A DNA stretch of 64,000 nucleotides from Augochlora pura (taxonomy: Eukaryota; Arthropoda; Insecta; Hymenoptera; Halictidae), in assembly GCF_028453695.1 (NCBI RefSeq), contig NC_135773.1, positions 5,518,001 through 5,582,000 of the forward strand, read 5' to 3'. The translations under genes were made by a program, and so were the position numbers. Positions within the stretch are counted from its first letter, which is position 1; every line of letters begins with the position of its first letter. Shown here in pieces: positions 39,050 through 49,690 of this stretch. The notes below the pieces were generated by a model that did not search any database, had not been told where the DNA came from, and was given only the letters and a program-made list of their open reading frames with translations.

Positions 39050-39139
39050 ATATATTAAATTGGAAACTATGAAACAGGCGTTTGTGTTTAGTCTGTATTC
39101 GGCTGCGACGCCCGTTTCATAGTTTCCAACCTAATATAT
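39050..39139 (-). ncRNA. miRNA-like hairpin (long near-perfect inverted repeat)
   Basis: Arms 39050-39080 and 39109-39139 are complementary at 28 of 31 positions around a 28-base loop. The three exceptions (39058, 39059 and 39076) are A opposite C as plus-strand RNA, but become G opposite U, a valid wobble pair, if the minus strand is transcribed. The minus-strand transcript is therefore a fully paired 31-bp stem. Size and shape suit a microRNA or endo-siRNA precursor. I do not recognise the arms as a known miRNA. A short foldback transposon relic is the main alternative, although no target-site duplication is evident. Confidence 0.45.
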
Positions 39140-40420
39140 CTTATTATTGTCAGGTTATGTCAGGTCATGACATGTATAAATGCGTACAATCTGCAGAATT
39201 TCATCTTTATAATTTACAGCGAAACATTTTGCACCCGTTTCGTTAAGTATAAATGACGATCGCAGTTAGTGTCGGTGAAGTATTTTTCGACGGAGAGTTC
39301 GTCTATGAGACTCTGTCTGTGATTCTACACCAAATTGCTCCGATCTACCAAACCAAGCGTTTGGGGTAATAAAAAACACTTATAATAGCACGTGACACGC
39401 AACCTTTTTGATATCACCGTTCAAGAATCGCACTTTTGAGATACCGACCCCGTTTGATTCCGTTCTAACTTGCTACTGTTCTTCCGCAAGACTTTTCTTA
39501 ATCGTTGCATTCGATTCTCGATTCGAAGAGTCACCTTTTAGCGAAGAGACGGAGAATCTTAGTGGTCCTTGGGAGCAACGAAGCTCCGCCCCCAAATTCG
39601 ACTATATGTGATATACTCTGTAAATATAGTAACGTTCTATTGTATCTATATGTACTAATAGAAAGTATTCGACGTGTATATTAAACGTAATAAAAATAAT
39701 GCAACTCAAACACGTGAATTGGTTTCATACTCCTCTCTCATAATAATTAATACGCATGTGTATGTAATCGCGAAGCGAACAGGTGAACATAACAGTAACA
39801 AATTTATACAAGAAATTATTACAAACATTTTGCTCTTTTGATCGAGTCTAAAAAATGGGTTAATGAAATTTTAATAATTACGTACCTATAATGAAACAAT
39901 TAACATGGATAATTTTAATTTTCATTCGGACGAATTTTCAATTTCAATTTTTCGTACAGATGATTGGGCAGATTAGAGGCACTTACGTGCTCGTTACTCT
40001 ATAATGTTAGAAAATGAATAAATATTTTGAAACTGAAAACATATTCCAATTACATTAGCATGTTTTCAAAATGCATCTTCTAGAAAATATATGGGGCAAA
40101 TTTATTACGACGAACGTTCGAAAATGACAAGTAATATAATAGCATTAATGACGAAAATTACTATTTGATGTGGCTAAGTAGATCTGTAAGAGCCTACGAA
40201 ATCTGATTCATCGACTGACCGTAGCAATACAAAATAAAGGAACGGTTACCAATTATCAGTATTAAACATCTTCAACAATTTGATATAATTACATCGCGAG
40301 GCATCATTTTCGTCGATGATGTCTCCGAATTTCTCCAAGTGTAGCGCTATTATTTTCGTTCAGATTGCAACCCTTTTCAACTTTTTTTCGATTAAAACGA
40401 AGTAGTCCAAACAGCTCTGT

Positions 40421-40664
40421 TTAACCCTTTGCACTTGGAGCCATTTTAACTGTACATCTAAAATAATTGTTCTCACTTCTAGTACATCCATTTCAAATGA
40501 CAAAGTGCATTTTATGCATATAAAATTGAGTCCTGTTACTCATGTAACAGTTACACCGTTAATAAATTTTTAAATCGAAACTATATTAATATAAAAATCA
40601 TCTTGGAAAGTAATTAAACAATTTTAGTAGTGCCTCAGAGTTATCGCCCGAGTACAAAGGATTT
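40421..40664. mobile_element. MITE-like element with imperfect terminal inverted repeats
   Basis: The left end TTAACCCTTTGCACTTGGAG is matched, inverted, by the right end at 40641-40664, reading AATCCTTTGTACTCGGGCG on the minus strand (about 13 of 18 aligned positions). The interior is AT-rich with no ORF. Size and TIRs fit a non-autonomous DNA element. The boundaries are approximate. Confidence 0.4.
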
Positions 40665-40697
40665 ATACAAAAACGACATTAAGGACATTATTATATA

Positions 40698-40949
40698 TTA
40701 ACCCGTTTCACTATGATTCTTTTCACGCTGCGTCGATTGGCATTTTTTTATCCTTAATATTTTCCGTAATAGGGACAGACGATTTTTGTTTCTTTTATCA
40801 TTCTTATGTACGTTTGTTTCTGAACTTTGATGACAGAAGAATTTACTTTTATTTCGATGTAGAAGAAATTAATAATAATCATACTTAGTAGAATATTCAG
40901 TGGATTTTCTATCACGAGTCTGACTCGATATTACAGTGCGAGGGGTTAA
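40698..40949. mobile_element. second MITE-like element with TTAACCC ends
   Basis: The left end TTAACCCGTTTCACTATGAT and the inverted right end (minus strand TTAACCCCTCGCACTGTAAT, 40930-40949) share TTAACCC and CACT at matching spacing. Length and end motif resemble the neighbour at 40421-40664, so they may be diverged copies of one family. There is no ORF inside. Confidence 0.35.
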
Positions 40950-42785
40950 GGACAAACGTTGCACTTAAATTCTGATTTTCTAGTAGCCAGCCCAAACCCA
41001 TTAACTACTTATAGTTCAAGCATCCAATAACTATATCGAGGTTGATCCGAAAGAGGCGGCTATTGAAATACGTCCGATTGTTACGTAAGAATTTGAAAGC
41101 CTCGACTGCCATGAAATCGACGAGAACTCTCGGTAGGCGAGAAGCAAAGAGCAAAGCTGAAGATGGAGAGGGTTGGCAAGAAAGTGTCCCCACAAAATCC
41201 GGTGATTCGGTGGCACGGGTTCAACAACAAATATTTTCGTGCTCCCCGCGCACGGCCTCGAAATATGCATTCGTGATAGGGGAGCGAAGGGCGGGCGAGC
41301 GCGCGCGCGCGTGATACTGAAGAGGGTGAAAAACAGAGAACAGAACGGCGAGGGGCGGTCTCCTCACCTTTCTGAATGCGTCAGGCTCGTTATAATCGAG
41401 GGCGCCCTCGAAGGAGCGCGATGCACACGCGAAAGGAGCCGTCACATTCAGCCGCGGATAACGGTCACGCTTTCCCGTCGCGGCCCGCCGACGTTATTTG
41501 ACATTAATAAACTTCCGTGACGGGTTCGCCCGTCGATCGGGATAACGTAGCCTCTGTTCGACGGTAGCGCGCGCCGCGGCGGCGCACAATTATTAGGGGG
41601 GAAGTTCTCGAATACGCGTACGGCGTGGAATGACAAGAGATACGCGGCTTTTAGGGACGATGGTAAATCTGACGAGGGATATCGATCACACGGCCGGTGG
41701 TTTGAGGACGTCGGAATCGAAAAGTTCGTGTTTGCGCGCAGTTAGATCGATGAAGCACGCTTCAAGCGGGGATCCGTCTGGTATCAATGACATCGTTCCG
41801 CGAGGGTAGACGCCGCCGCGCTGACAGTCTCGAGTCGTACGATTGTTCCGGCATCCAGGGATCTGGCGACTCCGATAAAATTCACCTGCATTAGTGACTG
41901 TCAATCCGTCGTTTTTCTGCTGCGCCTCATCTTTTTTATTAACGGGCTGTTCTAGCGCGAAGCAACTGTACACGCGTGTACCGAATATCTCTTCTTTTTA
42001 ACTTCGTTGGGGAATTTTTTGCAAAGAAACCATCGATACCTTTCGCAATCAAATTGACAAGGTTTATTTCCGTGTATCTTAACGACGTTTTATAATTTTT
42101 TGAAATGAAAAAATAGTGGAGGTCAGTGGCACTGCATATTCTTAAACGTAATCGCTTTTAAAGGAAGTCGTCTCACGATGCCCACGATTCCGACCATTCT
42201 GTACCTCTGAAAGAAGAAAACGTGAACTATTGATTAATTGGCATGAATTCGCTTATGGTAGGTACTAGAACAAAAGAAAAACATCGATGATTAAAAAACG
42301 GCTATCGAAATTCCAGTGAAACACAGTGTAAAGTACAACAAAGAGTATTCAAAATAGATACATGTTTGTATTGGAATAAAACCGAAGGAAATAGAAATGA
42401 TTTTGATTCACAAATCCAGCTTCGCATTTTTACATATCATGTACATGCAATCAGCTTCGCGTTTGTTTTACACGGATCGAGATTTGAATATTTAAATCTT
42501 TTACAGTAAACATATACTATATGAAAAGAATATAATACAATAGCGATCGATTTTTTACTGGAACTATGCCTGTTTGCCATTGATTACATTTGCGATATAG
42601 ATATACCGGATTATGAATTTAAGATAGATTTAAATCACAGGAAAGTTTTTAAAATCTCGGCGACGTTTTCGACCCCGAAAAACTACTTCCGTTTACGGCC
42701 CGACTCGGTTTACTACCTGGTTAGATTTGTTACCCCTCGGCACGCCTGATTCCGTCGCTAGTTATCACCCTTTCAGAGAGGTTGG
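40950..42785. other. gene-free stretch with a CpG-rich core
   Basis: No recognisable gene. About 41.2-41.95 kb is CpG-rich, with an alternating CG run at about 41297-41311, and is open in several frames on both strands. The flanks are AT-rich. The part just left of 42786 presumably includes the 3' UTR of the small secreted-protein gene. Confidence 0.55.
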
Positions 42786-43939
42786 TCAAGCGCTGTCGTG
42801 ATTAGCGATAACACGGAGTTCCAAGATCACTTCTCCCTTGTTGTTCCCATCGATTTTCACCGTTTTGCGGCTCTGTTCTGGGAGAACGATGACGTCGTCC
42901 AAACCAGCAAATCTCTTAATAGGTGCCTCAACCAATTTGTATCGAGCGCTCGGTAACTCCTCTTTGTTCACCTCGATGAGCGGCTTTGTCGGCGCGACCA
43001 GCGTGTACACCTAATTTGAACATTAACGCTACAATCATGGTACCGCGTTGCAATTAACATCGAGCCTGCGGCTAATATTTATTCGCCGGACGTTTCGCCA
43101 TTAACCGGATTAACAGCGCCACTCTTCGTGCTCGTTTAATTAAACGGCTATCATCGTTGACGTCGGATCCGTTCGTGACCATCGAAAGACAAACTATTTT
43201 CAATCCGGGACGATGTTTAGCTCGATAAAGTTACAGCGGTTCGTACATTTATTTTTTAGCTCGAACACACGCGCGTGCACGGCCCCGTCGAAAAATATTA
43301 GACCGTTTACAATATTCAATTTGCAGATGCGACGGTATTACTTTTGTAAATATTATTTCATCATGCTTCGATTTGCGCTGAAATTAATATCTCTTCCGTG
43401 CTCGGCAAAAGAGCGGCGATATTTGTTAACGGTAATATATGCGCACGTAAAAATGATTTGTAACCATCTAGAACGCGATCATCTATTTTTGCAATTTTAG
43501 AATTCAGATTCTCTGCGTTGCAACTAATTATTCATCATCTTTTCCTTGAAAATAATTTGTCGATTAGATTTTCATATCTTGTTAAAACTTCTGTATAACA
43601 ATCGTAAATTCTTCCTTTTCAGCGCAAGATTTATGTAGAATAAATAGAGTTAAGCGCAATATTTGATTGATTGTTGCACTCACTGATGTCAGTTTTAAAA
43701 TAATTAACGAACAAGAGATTGTAGCTCACCTTTTTAGTAGGTTGGACACTGTCATCGATTTCGATCGGATCACCGGCGGTAAAGCTCAGATCTAGATCGC
43801 GGGAAGATTGTTCATTCGGAATGGGATAAGTTAAGCCAGCGTATCGGTCTGCTTCCGGATTCTGTAAGTAATAAACTCGCCCATTGACAGTAACCACGAA
43901 GATCGCGACGATGGCTAGAACTCCTTGATTTCCCCTCAT
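42786..43939 (-). CDS. small secreted protein, 144 aa, two exons, unknown family
   Basis: Exon 1 runs 43939-43730 and ends at AAAAAG|GTGAGC; exon 2 runs 43010-42786 after acceptor AATTAG|GTG. The join is in phase 0. The protein starts with a typical signal peptide: MRGNQG, then the hydrophobic core VLAIVAIFVV, with likely cleavage after VNG or nearby. The mature part is about 124 residues, has no cysteine in its first half and none I can see in the second, and mixes acidic and basic residues with a few Tyr near the start (VYYLQNPEADRY). It has no transmembrane segment beyond the signal. I do not recognise the family; an extracellular or haemolymph protein is a guess. Signal peptide, consensus splice sites and in-frame join make it a convincing gene. 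Confidence 0.75.
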
Positions 43940-46900
43940 TGTTTCAAGGAAATGTGGATCAGATGGAGGACCGTGCTCGACTGAGTACGACGGCCAAGCA
44001 CCAACGAAAACGTCGACTTAAGACCTTTCTCGTTGCAGCTGCTGCGAGACACGTTTATCTGCTGTAAGAAGATTATAGATTGATTTGCGGAACGATTAAT
44101 AATTTCATCGCCGTCTGTGCCACGACGAATGCGACAAGCCTCTATTACATTCCAATATGGATATAATAAAATTAATTACGCTGTTCGATATTTTCAGGAG
44201 GCCTGAACTATACACTTTGTGAATTCCAATTCTTATGAAGAATAAGAATAGATATTTGTAAAAACATGTTATAATTTTTAAGTCGTGAGAATCCACTTTT
44301 ATACGATCTAAAGTTGTAGAATTATTAATGCAAAAGCCCAACGACGGGTGTAAATTCGTATTTGGATCATTTTAATGTCCTAAACTATACTCAGAGTTCA
44401 AAGTAAAAGAGTCATCAATTAGGTTTATGATCTTGTCATCTGTGAGCTGAATGGTCCTCAAGGCCACAGACACGCGAGCGTTTAATCGACGGACATTGTC
44501 TCTCTTTGTTTTACTCAGGATAAACAAGGAAGATTTGTCCTTGCTTGGCACTTAAAAAACAAGGAAAGATGATCGACCGTAACATTGACCTAAGTCGCAA
44601 ATATTCGAATTTAATATAGGACATACATAAACGAATATAAATTTTTCCTTCGACTTCGAAATTTCGTGGATCCTTCTCATTAATGATCTGAATACAACCC
44701 TTCCGAACGCGCGTGGAGAAAATAAATCGCAGTTTCCTAAACCGGTGTCTTCACAGACACCAATAGATCCCGATGTATTGTTCGCGTTCGAACCCGTTTC
44801 CGCATTAAAAGCAGAAAACACGGTTTCCGCTCATAAAGGGGTGAAAGCGGAACGAGCGGGTGCACGCGCATTATTGGAACGCGGCGAGAGATTAAAAACG
44901 ACTTTTTCCAAAGGATCGGTTCCATTGACTGGGGTGCATTGCGGCAGGTCCTGAATAATGCATGAAATTTGTTCCCTGGAATCGAATCGCTTCTCGTCAC
45001 CGCCGGCACGACGACAAGAGAGCGGGCATAAATCTAAATAATTTCAACCCTCGAATTTTTATTATTCCTATGACTACGTCGGCCTCGCTGCTGAATATGC
45101 ATGCGTCGCTTTCCGTACTTCGCCCGAGTGTTTCACCTTTGTGTAACTACCCACCGCGGGTAACGGGAGGTTTGGTGCACCTTGCACCTTTTCCACTTGA
45201 TCCATCTTTGACCTGTAACCATCAAGACGGCTCGTTAGTCTTACCCCGAAAAGCGATTTATAAAACGATCCTCCGGGAGCCTGCGATTTTACATATCCTA
45301 CGAAAAGAACCCTCCAGTGCTCGACCAAGATATGCCATTTTATAGAAATGAAAAGTGTACTTCTAATAATTAGAGGAGACATCGATTTCTTAATGATATT
45401 AATAAGTTACCGAATACTAGGAAATTAAACATTTAACATTTAATAAATCAAAATAGCGTGAACGTCCTTCAATCCTTGTCCACCCAACGCTGGGTCATTT
45501 TGACCCGCGTGCGATATGTCGGTTTGATATGCGGTAACATTCGAACAAGGACGAAAGCAATGTCGATACTAGTTTTTCTATATATATGTCTTAAGAGGGT
45601 TAAATATTGATTTGTTTAATTAAAATACAAATATTTGTATCATAAACAGCAATCAATGTATACCGAACACAATAGGCAAACATTTTGCGCTCGAGTAATA
45701 AATATGTCTATTTTAAAGAAGGCTGATAAAAAGAATACAAAGTAAGATGATTAATTGGTCAGCAAGTTGAAAATTTGATTGCATGCCAATCGTGAGGAAT
45801 ATTCTAATACGATAGTGGTCCGCGTCGGTATAAATCAACCGCAATAGGGAAATCTAATATCAAAAATTTACAAAGAGTCAGTCATTACTCGGCTGGGGAA
45901 TCTCAATAAATCACAGGAAGAATTAACGAGCAGCGAAGATGACACCGAGCCTTTCCTCATTCCCCCCTGCCATCGCCTGTGAAATATAGCCGACAACTTT
46001 TCTCATACTTGAGAGTTTTCCCTGAGAAGCATACTGTGCCATAAAGAAAGGGGAAATGGTGGGTGGAGTTATGAAGTGGTAGGGGATGGAAGCTATAACG
46101 TGACACTTGCTAGATGTAGAAGTATGCAATATTTGTACTAAAAGAATCGTTTTACGAACTTCTTTTATCTTTGACTATCGATTTCATTCTCCTTTTAAAG
46201 AACGTTATGAACATTGCTATCTTTATGGTAGTATAAACACGTTTCTCGGTTTTTCAGATGTATATTGTTTATTTATTATCATGTTTTATAAGTGTGAGGT
46301 AGTTAAAAAAGCATAATGTACATAACAACATGAGTTTCATCAGCTTTGTAGGTCAAATAAAAAAGAACGTGTTGAATTCTAATCTCTGTTAATGTAATAC
46401 TGTATATTCTTGACACTTCGCATCCTCAATGTATGTACTTCCACGATATCTTCAAGGTCAAGTAAAGAAGCTTCTTGTTGGATTTCTAATATTTTATTAA
46501 TGTGTAATACTGCGCAAGGTTGATTTTTGAAACTCGTTTCAGAGACCATGCTTCTTCCATACAATCTCATTTAAAGGTATTATATACTGTTTCTAGATTA
46601 ATTTACATACCTAATCACATTTTTTTTTACAAATTCTACGAGAATCTTCCGCCAACAATAACAGATACGGTGTAACAGGCATATAGAGAAGGATATTCAG
46701 TCCATACACGCTGTTAGACTGCGTGTGTTTGATACCAATAAAATAATATTAAATGCCATTACACTGTTAGCAAACTCCACGAAGTCAAGTAACATTATGT
46801 TACGGTAAACTAGATAAACAAGTACTTGGAAAAAATTATCTAAATGTGTGTGGGTGTATAAACAATGATCAAGACACTTTTCTACAACTCGTATAATACT

Positions 46901-47060
46901 CGCAATACGGTCAATTAAATTGCAGACCTATTCTGAATGTGTACGCTGAGAATGCTCTTACAAAAAACAGTAATTACAGAGACGGTCGAATACAAGATGA
47001 CTCATGCGTAACATTTCTACGAGTATTTGGCAGTTTATTTTTCATAAACTTTAAGGTATT
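43940..47060. other. intergenic region between the secreted-protein gene and IDH3A
   Basis: No strong gene. A CpG-richer part lies at 44.7-45.3 kb. A palindrome of the IR3 type lies at 45492-45506. A minus-strand ORF within 45923-46129 (from an internal ATG, about 39 codons: MAQYASQGKLSSMRKVVGYI...) has ordinary amino-acid composition but no known relative. The right end (to about 46.4 kb or less) should be the IDH3A 3' UTR; a TTTATT (minus AATAAA) at 47034-47039 lies 22 bases after the stop. Confidence 0.5.
45492..45506. promoter_or_regulatory. IR3 palindrome GGGTCATTTTGACCC
   Basis: Two GGGTCA half-sites inverted with 3 bp spacing, as at 18268-18284. It is flanked by a further ACCCA...TGGGT inverted pair and by CCTTG...CAAGG at about 45473 and 45546, suggesting a small foldback repeat around it. 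Confidence 0.35.
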
Positions 47061-49514
47061 TTACTTCGACATGGCTGCGACCTTTTTGCAGATTTCATTG
47101 GTGTATTCGCTGCATTTCGCCGTTCCACCAAGATCACCGGTCAGTGATTTGCCTTCTTTAATAGTTTCATAGGCTGCTTGTTCGATGATGTTCCCGTATT
47201 TATTCAAACCCATATATTTGAGCATCATTACAGCAGAGAGCAATAACGCGGTAGGATTAGCTTTATCCTGGCCTGCAATATCGGGCGCAGTTCCGTGCAC
47301 CTGTTCCATAAATAAAAATATTAACTACAGCTCTATCACTTGCAACAAAGAATGATTATTAATTTCAAATACGTACAGATTCAAACAAAGCACCATTCAA
47401 GCCAATATTTCCACTAGGTGTGAGACCAAGTCCTCCTACAAGACCAGCACACATATCGGACAGAATGTCGCCATACAAATTAGGCATTACAAGTACGTCA
47501 TATTGACTGGGATCTTGGACCATATTTAAACAAACTGTATCCAAATATCTTTCTTCGAACTTAATGCTAGAGAATTTTTGAGCAGCATCACGACAGCATC
47601 TCAAGAACAGACCGTCTGACATTCTCATAATGTTAGCTTTGTGTACAGCAGTTACCTGTAAAAAAATTAATACTTGTTTAACAATCCACGGATTTTTAAT
47701 AACAATAGTGTCACGATGTATCGCATACCTTTTTTCTATTATTATCCTGAGCATATTGGAAAGCAAATTCTGCTACTCTACTAGAAGCTTCTTCTGTAAT
47801 CAACTTAATAGACTGTACAACTCCCTCAACAATTTCATGTTCAATACCAGAGTACTCTCCTTCTGTATTTTCTCTGATTGTAACAACGTCAACATTATCG
47901 TACAACGTTTTGTAACCTTCTAGGGAACGACAGGGTCGAACATTGGCATACAAGTTGAATTCTCTGAAAAAAGAGGAAAAAAATGATTATTAGTTGAGCA
48001 ATGCAAATTATTTATCATATTGAAAGTATTTATAGTGCATATTATTTCTAATAATTCAAACAGCAACTGATTGCAATGATATTCATGATTATGTAACTCA
48101 AACAATTCAAGATATATATCATCAAAACCAACATAGCATACTTGCGTATATGTGATAAGTACATTAGATTAATTTTAATTATACAAAAGATAAGGTGAGC
48201 TTACTTTCTGAGAGCAAGATTCAAAGATCTATGTCCCTTTCCAATTGGTGTCATCAAAGGACCTTTCAAACCAATTTTATTCCTATTAACTGAATCAATG
48301 GCAGCTTGTGGAATACCAAATTTACCATCTGGACCTTTTACTGGTGTTACATCAACAGATTCCCACTCTATCGGCACCTGGTATATAATGCAGTTTTATA
48401 AATGCAAATTTGTATAAGACAAATAAAAATATTTTAAATTAATCATTACTTTAAAGATTAAACCTATTGAAGAACATTTATATATGCTACCTCTATTGTA
48501 ATCTTTTAAAAAAAGAAAGGCATACCAATATTATCTACTAAATAGCAGAAGTTGAGTAATAGTGTTATGCAATACAAAACATATGATTGGTACTGTTTAA
48601 GCAGTTACAAAATGCTACATTATACTTTCATGGAATTAAAACAATTATCTTTACACACAGACGAAGCCAAAGAACAACATGCAATCAATTAAAAGGGATG
48701 CCATACGAACATGTCATGTGTTTACATTGTACAAAAAAATATACAAATTAAAAAAACATACCTTAGCTACTATAAGAGCAGACTGAATTAGCCTACAATT
48801 GGATCAACCTGTATAAGAGTAAGATTAAAATAAACTCCTTAAGGTTAGTAGTAGGACAAATAGGGTCACCTTGTAAGGTTCATACAATAAGTAATCCATA
48901 AATGACAGAGCACAAACACTATGAGCATGACTACTACTGTGCAAAAATGTAACAGAAAAAAGGTATCACAATGAACATGTCTATAAAGATCGTTCGACGA
49001 ATTGGCATGTAAATAAAAATCTCGTGCGAAGACAACGACTATTAAATTACAATTTTACGTGAGAAGAACTCATTGTACCTTGGCAGCATCGAAAATCTTT
49101 TGGACAGCGGCAGAGATTTCCGGTCCAATACCATCCCCAGGAATCAGAGTACATTTGTGTACTTTACTGCTATAGAGACGGGCACTGCCAATTTTGGGAA
49201 CCTGTTAATGAAATATTCGTATAATTCACGGTTATCAAAATGGACATGGCATCGGTGACATTTTATTTCATCAATTAGGCTGGTAGAAACACGGGAATGT
49301 ATTGATATTACCAAATTCAAGAGAAAAACGTGTAAAAAGTATAGGAATAGGACTCTGCTAAGAAATTATAATCAAGTAGACGGGTGCGAAACTCTCTCAT
49401 GGATTCTAACCTTTCATTTGGGAACTAGCTGGGTTACGTTGGAGACATGTACTGTCGCAAGGATTTCTCAATATGTTCGTTACTTACTGCGGTTCGTATC
49501 CACTGGGCTGCCAT
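47061..49514 (-). CDS. IDH3A: isocitrate dehydrogenase [NAD] alpha subunit, mitochondrial (IDH3A), 358 aa
   Basis: Catalytic subunit of the NAD-dependent enzyme that oxidises isocitrate to 2-oxoglutarate, CO2 and NADH in the TCA cycle in the mitochondrial matrix. Exons (minus): 49514-49488, 49201-49079, 48377-48205, 47963-47729, 47655-47377 and 47300-47061; 1,077 nt with stop, in frame, all GT-AG. The 9-codon first exon (MAAQWIRTA) starts a basic, hydrophobic presequence. Family motifs follow in order: LIPGDGIGPEISAAV, LYANVRPCRS, IRENTEGEYSGIEHEIVEGV (the Arg and Tyr active-site region), KANIMR, LYGDILSDMCAGLVGGLGL (metal-binding Asp residues), HGTAPDIAGQDKANPTA and the C-terminal DLGGTAKCSEYTNEICKKV. 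Length is close to the human enzyme. An ETS-like ACCGGAAGG lies at 49660-49668, upstream. A stop-containing candidate exon sits in intron 2 (48762-48808). Confidence 0.96.
48762..48808 (-). other. candidate poison exon in IDH3A intron 2
   Basis: Between IDH3A exons 2 and 3, a 47-nt segment is framed by a pyrimidine-rich acceptor (CTTATACAG) and a consensus donor (AAG|GTATGT). Read in the phase of exon 2 it meets TAA after six codons, and 47 is not a multiple of three. Inclusion would truncate IDH3A after about 56 residues and should trigger nonsense-mediated decay. It could also be a decoy that is never spliced. Confidence 0.35.
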
Positions 49515-49639
49515 TATTTTAAAAGAGTTTTTCAAGAAAAAAAATGAACCTCCACCACCTAAAGTTACGTACGTCAGAGGAATACCAAAAACCGAGGTGA
49601 GAAAAACGGTCTTCGATCGTGATTGGTTCCTGCGAGACA

Positions 49640-49690
49640 ATGTCTTCTGCTATTCAGAAACCGGAAGGTAGCGAACGCATGTATAGAAGA
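49640..49690 (-). promoter_or_regulatory. IDH3A upstream region with ETS-like site
   Basis: ACCGGAAGG at 49660-49668 (plus-strand orientation) lies about 150 bases upstream of the IDH3A ATG. No TATA box is seen. The transcription start is not determined. Confidence 0.35.

Larger units (their letters stand above)
37210..40420. other. gene-free region, probably intron or 3' flank of the 35.9 kb gene
   Basis: No supportable coding exon on either strand. It holds a TATA-like box at 38391-38399, a CT run near 38500 and the hairpin at 39050-39139 (separate entry). No C2H2 or other DNA-binding exon that could continue the 35.9 kb gene was found here. Confidence 0.5.

Noticed and set aside
49447..49671. 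74-codon plus-strand ORF over the IDH3A start
   Set aside because: It is antisense to the first IDH3A exon and its upstream region; no family match.
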